Assembly: GCA_009809945.1 (NCBI GenBank)
Contig: WTPW01000063.1
Location: 92,208-156,207 of the forward strand
Reading direction: 5' to 3'
Origin: Gigaspora margarita
Taxonomy: Eukaryota; Glomeromycota; Glomeromycetes; Diversisporales; Gigasporaceae
DNA: 64,000 bases
The notes beneath the pieces were generated by a model. That model had not been told where the DNA came from. It was given only the letters and a program-made list of their open reading frames with translations, and did no database searches. Positions 59,076 through 64,000 of the stretch are shown here, piece after piece (the stretch's first letter is position 1; every line of letters begins with the position of its first letter). A program made the position numbers and the translations under genes.

Positions 59076-59329
59076 TATTGTATAGCATATAGAAAAGTGC
59101 TATTTATTATATAATTTATTATTATTAGAGGGTTATACTCTATACTTGCTAGCAAAGCACAGACAAATCCCAAATTCAAAAATCAATTGCTATTTGTAAA
59201 AGATTAAATCAAAAATGTAAACTTAAATTTTGCAAATATATTATCTATAACAATAAGAATATCTACTATTTGTTTAAACAAAGATTATTAATAAAGTTTT
59301 TGTGAAATTAATTTGGAATGCATTTGGAA

Positions 59330-59506
59330 AGGATCCAGACATATATATAGATAGGTCAGGTTAATTATAAAATTACTAAAAATAGAAAAATCTGCAAAAA
59401 ACCTCAAAAATAAGCAAAAAAATTACTAAAAATAGAGAAGAACTTCATAAAACCCCAAAAATAAGCAAACTAATATCTGATCTATTTATGTATATTTCAG
59501 GGTCCT
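59330..59506. mobile_element. Short hAT-like MITE, copy 2
   Basis: Perfect 8-bp duplication ATTTGGAA (59322-59329, 59507-59514). Ends AGGATCCAGACATATATATA and inverted AGGACCCTGAAATATACATA. Sequence matches 53373-53553 throughout, including the repeated CAAAAATAAGCAAA. Confidence 0.9.
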
Positions 59507-59904
59507 ATTTGGAATTTGGGTGCAGACAAATCCAAACTATAGTAATTTGGGATTTTGCCAACATGTATAGTCATACTCTCTTCTTCTCCTGTGATCAAAT
59601 TGGCAGCCAATAATAATATATATATATAATATATAGATGTGATAAACTGCTAATCTCCTCCTTTTCTTAAAATTATATAATAAACAGCACTTCTCTTAAT
59701 AGCAACTATTTATGTCATATATAAATATAATTGTAAAAAAGTAATTTTATTATTAAAATTAGCCAACAAATTCTAAAAAAATATGATTGTAATCATAATA
59801 TAATTGTAACTGTATAGAGGTCCTTAATATAAAAAAATAGTATTATCTTTTGATATAATTATATAATATTTGTAACTATATAAAAAGATTATATAGTAAT
59901 TTAT

Positions 59905-62630
59905 TAGGTATCTCTACTCGTATTAGATTACAACAACTTCAAAATAACTTATGGTCAACAACTAATATACTGCAACACCACTCTCCTAATATTGATAGAC
60001 CTAATAGACTAACTACTACTTTTAAAATTATTCTTTTGCTAAAAAGACTAGAAATCAATATTATAGCCAACCCAAATATTACTTGGCCCAAGGTTATTAA
60101 TAGTGGAAGCCTTCCACTTGAACAAATTCTACAACACCACCCTAAATACAAAACATTTAATTACCAATCTGAATAAGATCAGCACTATAGCTATATTATT
60201 ACTATATTTGGAATTGGGGATAAACAAATATATAAACAATATATTAGTAAATCTGTAGTAGGCGTAATAAAATGTTTTTTTATACTAAGTAAATATTATT
60301 TTTGACTCTAAGTAAAGTTGTAGAGCAGGTTCGTGTGCGTCTACTACCAAAATTTCATTAAAATCAGACTTGTAAATAAGAAGATATGAGTAAAAAAGTC
60401 TTTAAAATTCTTTAAATCATATAAAAATTTTATATATACAGGCCTGATCCAGATTTTGTACTACCTTGTTTATATATTTGTTTTGCCCCAATTCTAAATA
60501 TAAAAATATTGCTGATCTTATCTGGATTGGCAATTAAACAAAAACTTCGTCATAAACAAATTCTTTACTTAGAACAACTTTGCTCTGCAGATAATCAAAC
60601 CCTCCTTTCATGGAAATATCTTTCACCCAGATTGCACCATTTACCTACTGGTAAACAACCGCTATGGTTTACCTTTTTAGAGGAAACCATTATTGAAAAC
60701 AATATTTACCGTTCAATCTTAAGCAATTACCAACTCCAAGGTATTAATGCTTTTGCCTATTATACTTGCCATATACCTTTAAAATCCCAATCATGGTTTC
60801 TTACTTATCTTAATCAGAATATAATTATTGGTAAAGCTCGTAGATATTTCAAGCATTCAAATACTATATCAATTACTCATTGGTCTACTAATATTGATAC
60901 TTCACAATCCTAATTATACCCACTTTCCCCTATTTCTTGTATGCCTTGCCCAGGCTGCAATCTTAATACTAACGGTATTTCCTCTGCATGTACAATTGAA
61001 ATATCTGCTACATTATCTACACTTTTTTATGGTAGAATTCAACCAAACAAGCAGCTTAACCTTAATGCAAATTATATAGATCTTATTCTCTCTACTGCTA
61101 TTAAACATCCTTTTACTATTCCTACACCTCCAACTTTAAATATCTCTGACTACTTAGTTTCTGATCTTTTTCTACCTAACCAAACTTCTCAATTATTACA
61201 ATCAATTGCTCAAAACAATTATAATTACACATCTTTTATACAGATGGTTCTGTTAAAAATATCTGTACTAACCAATGTTCTATGGGCATTGGTTGGATAC
61301 AACTTCATAACAATCAAATTGTATATGAGTTTTCAGCCCAACTTAAATATTGGCCATCTTTCTATCATACTGAACTAATTTCAATCCTATCCGCTATTGC
61401 TACTGTACTACGAAACTCTATTATTCAAATTTTTACTGATTCACAATCAGTTATATCCAAATACACTAAACTCATACACCTTAATCCAACTCTTCAAAAA
61501 AATTTAAATTTACTGCATGGCCTATATGGCATACACTCCTTAATGTTATTAAATCTTTTAATATTCAACTAACATTACACAAAGTTCAGGCTCATTCTGA
61601 CAACCCTTTTAACAATCGTGCTGATCAACTAGCCAATCAACATATCTCTGCTTCTTTTCTCAACTTTAACTATACCAACTCTCATATTCCTTTTCATACT
61701 CTATACTGGGAAAATACCCAAGTTTTACAACCTACACGAAGATTCATTAAAAATATCTGCAAAGCTCATATTATAGCTCTATGGTCTTCTCAGCAACATA
61801 CAAATGAATGGTCTCACTTCATTCATTATTTTGATTGGAACTTCACTTGGTTATACTTTAATAATAATCAAAAAGCTTCAAATAATATTACCAACTTCAA
61901 ACTTAGCAATCTTAAAGCTTATAAAACTAAATTATTTTTAAATGAACTACCTTCATACTCTCACTTTCACTCAATTTATTCTAACCTATTTCCAAATACC
62001 AACTGCTTTATATGCAATACTCCTGATTCTCCTAATCACTGGCTTTTTTGTTCTAGTACAAACAATATTAACCAGATTATTCTTACTGCTATCACTAATA
62101 CTATTAACTCCACAGATTTAGACCTTTTCTCAAATACTATATCTCAACTTATCCAGACTATTTACAATCACCCAGCCCTTTATTTATCACCAGCTTTACT
62201 TTCTTCTTATTATATTCAAACTATACTTAAAGGCTTAATTCCTTCTTATCTTATTCAAGACCTTAGACCCTTCTACTTACACTCAAAATTAGCTTCACAA
62301 ATCATTATAAAAATTCTTCTTCAGGTCTCTGAATTATTCTATGAACAATTGTGGAAGCCTTATTGTTCCCAATTTGCTTTATGGCAAAAAACCAATAATA
62401 TTACTTATCCTTCTTCTACCACTACTTCTAATATAATACAATCCAAAAAGCAACCATCTTTACACCAAATATTTACATATAGTTGTCCTTGTGGCCAACC
62501 TGATCAACTTCATATTAACCCAAATTCATGTCCACCTATTGGTACAGCTCTTAAGAAGGTCAGTTCTTGGGCTGTCCATTGGGTTAAATACAGTACACCT
62601 ATAAATTTTATTTTAACTTTATCAAACTAG
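59905..62630 (+). pseudogene. LINE ORF2 C-terminal remnant: RNase H and zinc finger
   Basis: The first part (59905-60175) reads LQQLQNNLWSTTNILQHHSP and similar. After the MITE come LPTGKQPLWFTFLEETII, CPGCNLNTN, then RNase H with all acidic positions visible: FYTDGSV (Asp at 61243), FYHTELISILSAI (Glu), IFTDSQSVIS (Asp) and AHSDNPFNNRADQLA (Asp). A C-terminal zinc-finger-like CFICNTPDSPNHWLFC follows at about 62008-62055, then an extended tail with SCPCGQPDQLHINPNSCPP ending at 62630. There are frameshifts near 60900, 61230 and 61545. RNase H downstream of RT is typical of I/Tad-type LINEs; the clade assignment is inference. Confidence 0.8.
60204..60500. mobile_element. TIR element nested in the LINE
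   Basis: ATATTTGGAATTGGGG and AAACAAATATATAAAC at the left are inverted at the right (GTTTATATATTTGTTTTGCC, CCCAATTCTAAATAT). About 300 bp; contains no coding sequence and separates two LINE reading blocks. Confidence 0.75.
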
Positions 62631-62642
62631 GTGAGTCTTGAC

Positions 62643-62871
62643 CAGTGTTTAAAATTCAAATTTGGTTTTATGTTCTCAAAAAGAACATTTTTAATTTCTT
62701 AATGCTCTCAATAAAATTTTAATGTTCTTTATATAGGAAAATTAAATTTTGTTTAATATTAAAAGAATTTTTTGAATGTTCTCAAATAGAGAACATATTT
62801 TAATAATTTATGTTCTCAAAATTTGTTTAATGTTCTTTGAGAACACTGAGAACATTGAATTTTAAACACTG
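62643..62871. mobile_element. hAT-like MITE with TGTTCTC/GAGAACA arrays
   Basis: Perfect 8-bp duplication GTCTTGAC (62635-62642, 62872-62879). Perfect 15-bp TIRs CAGTGTTTAAAATTC. TGTTCTC or its inverse occurs repeatedly along its 229 bp. It lies in the 3' untranslated part of the LINE. Confidence 0.92.
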
Positions 62872-63060
62872 GTCTTGACCACTCTAGTAGGTTTAGGTCG
62901 CAGATAAATTAGTCTGAGCTTCAATTCTTGTATGTAATTTAAATTTTGTATTTATACAAAGAAGTATACTCCATGTAGCAACTTTTCTAAATTACTAATA
63001 AAGATATAAGCAAGACCTCACCTTAATACCAAAAAAAAAAAAAAAAAAGATTATATAGTA

Positions 63061-63247
63061 GGATGGTATAGGATAGCTATATAGATTCTTTTGTATTTAC
63101 TACTTTTTTATTATCTAGTTCAAGTTACAATTCAGTTATTCTTTAAGCAAGATTTTATAGTAACATTAAATTGTTAGCACAATTTGAACTTTAAAAATTT
63201 ATATATACAACCTTTAGATATGTAAACCTTCTATAAACTAATTATAA
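63061..63247. other. A+T-rich spacer
   Basis: Nothing recognised between the LINE target duplication and the terminal MITE. Confidence 0.3.
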
Positions 63248-63249
63248 TA

Positions 63250-63993
63250 CAGTCAGATCTCTCTATAGTCACACTCCATATAGTCAGATCTCTATATAAG
63301 CACCCAATATTGTGCAAAAGACTTAAATATAGTCAAAAAAACCTTCTTATAGTCACAAATCACCTATAATCACTATCACAAAAAAATTTTGATTTTTTTA
63401 TCAATTTTATTAATAAAAACCTCTTTATAGTCACCAATTTTGACCAAATATGAATTGAAAAAATCTGATTAGCCGATATTCATATTTATGTTTATTTATA
63501 ATATTCTATTAAAAATTTCTTAAAGGTTTGACAGCAAATAACTTTTGATGCAGTAGTCCAATTTAAATAAAACAACTACCAAAATGTTCATCTCGATGAG
63601 ATGATTCTAATAAGCCCAAAATCATTAAAATCCAATACAGGCTCCTGTGGTCATTAAGGATTTGTATCACTTCACATGTTTAAAAATTGAATAAATTTAA
63701 ATATCTAGACAAAAAATCCTAAATGATCTTAGCATTTTGTAACTAGATTTGATGATTTTATGCACTTTAGAAAAACACTCTGGTGGTCATTTTATCCAAA
63801 TTGGGCCACTGAATCAAAAGTTATTCAATATCTAATATTTAAAATTTTTAATAGTATTTCAAATATGCACAAATATATTACTAATTGGCCTTTGGTTATG
63901 TGACCATGACAAAGTATTTTATTTATAGTCACACCTCTATACAATCACCAAAATAGGGTACAACCAACTTGTAATTATAGAGAAGTCTGACTG
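63250..63993. mobile_element. Tigger-type MITE, copy 2
   Basis: TIRs CAGTCAGATCTCTCTATAGT and inverted CAGTCAGACTTCTCTATAAT, TA on both sides (63248-63249, 63994-63995). 744 bp, complete and uninterrupted, inverted relative to 22441-24222. It contains ATCTCGATGAGAT, matching the palindromic word in the 12865-13636 element. Confidence 0.9.
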
Positions 63994-64000
63994 TATTTAG

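Larger units (their letters stand above)
59899..63048 (+). mobile_element. 5'-truncated LINE with poly(A) tail and target duplication
   Basis: GATTATATAGTA is duplicated at 59887-59898 and 63049-63060, and 18 A residues (63031-63048) precede the right copy. That is the signature of target-primed reverse transcription by a non-LTR retrotransposon. Coding remnants (60480-62630) include an RNase H domain but no endonuclease and no clear reverse transcriptase core, so the copy is 5'-truncated. Two MITEs are nested inside (60204-60500, 62643-62871). Confidence 0.9.

Overview
The window is A+T-rich eukaryotic DNA with short GT..AG introns, long repeat-filled intergenic stretches and almost no intact genes. 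The mix of families points to an arbuscular mycorrhizal fungus (Glomeromycotina, probably Rhizophagus): Sel1-repeat proteins, a Sel1 + tyrosine-kinase-like protein, a long TPR protein, a BTB-BACK-TLD remnant, and Helitron, hAT, pogo/Tigger, gypsy and LINE fossils. The species is inferred from family content and base composition; no marker gene is present.

Layout. 1-1765: T-rich repeats, a 22-bp minisatellite and a tandem duplication. 1770-7275: a decayed Helitron Rep-helicase, split near its 3' end by an hAT-like element. 7276-15560: intergenic DNA with a degenerate satellite invaded by mariner-like and Harbinger-like MITEs, then a nested TIR element and a 1.7-kb hAT-like element with GGTTCA arrays. 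16.2-22.3 kb: two TTAA-flanked elements, one of them inside a 3.8-kb Tigger-like transposon. 22.4-27 kb: a BTB-BACK-TLD gene remnant broken by a Tigger-type MITE, which is itself broken by a 1-kb palindrome; a related palindrome follows. 27-31 kb: repeats and a two-stop pseudogene. 31.7-33.4 kb: the one convincingly intact gene, a 562-aa Sel1 protein. 35.3-37 kb: an hAT transposase fossil. 37.0-37.5 kb: a possible 40-codon two-exon gene with a MITE in exon 2. 38.4-48.3 kb (minus strand): a Sel1-kinase gene and a TPR gene, both frameshifted and invaded by several elements. 49-55 kb: nested MITEs and a tRNA-like sequence. 55.5-58.4 kb: a gypsy gag-protease fossil. 59.9-63.0 kb: a 5'-truncated LINE with poly(A) and target duplication. 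The window ends with a second Tigger-type MITE.

For many elements the exact target-site duplication can be read, so order of insertion can be reconstructed. At least nine elements share one design: an 8-bp target duplication, short TIRs and, in most, clusters of a short motif near both ends. The motif differs between elements (GGCATGCC, GGTTCA, CCGAAAC, TTTGGACAA, GAGAACA). Coding fossils mostly carry C-to-T or G-to-A type lesions, including at catalytic positions. All calls were made by eye, so repeat boundaries without a stated target duplication are approximate.
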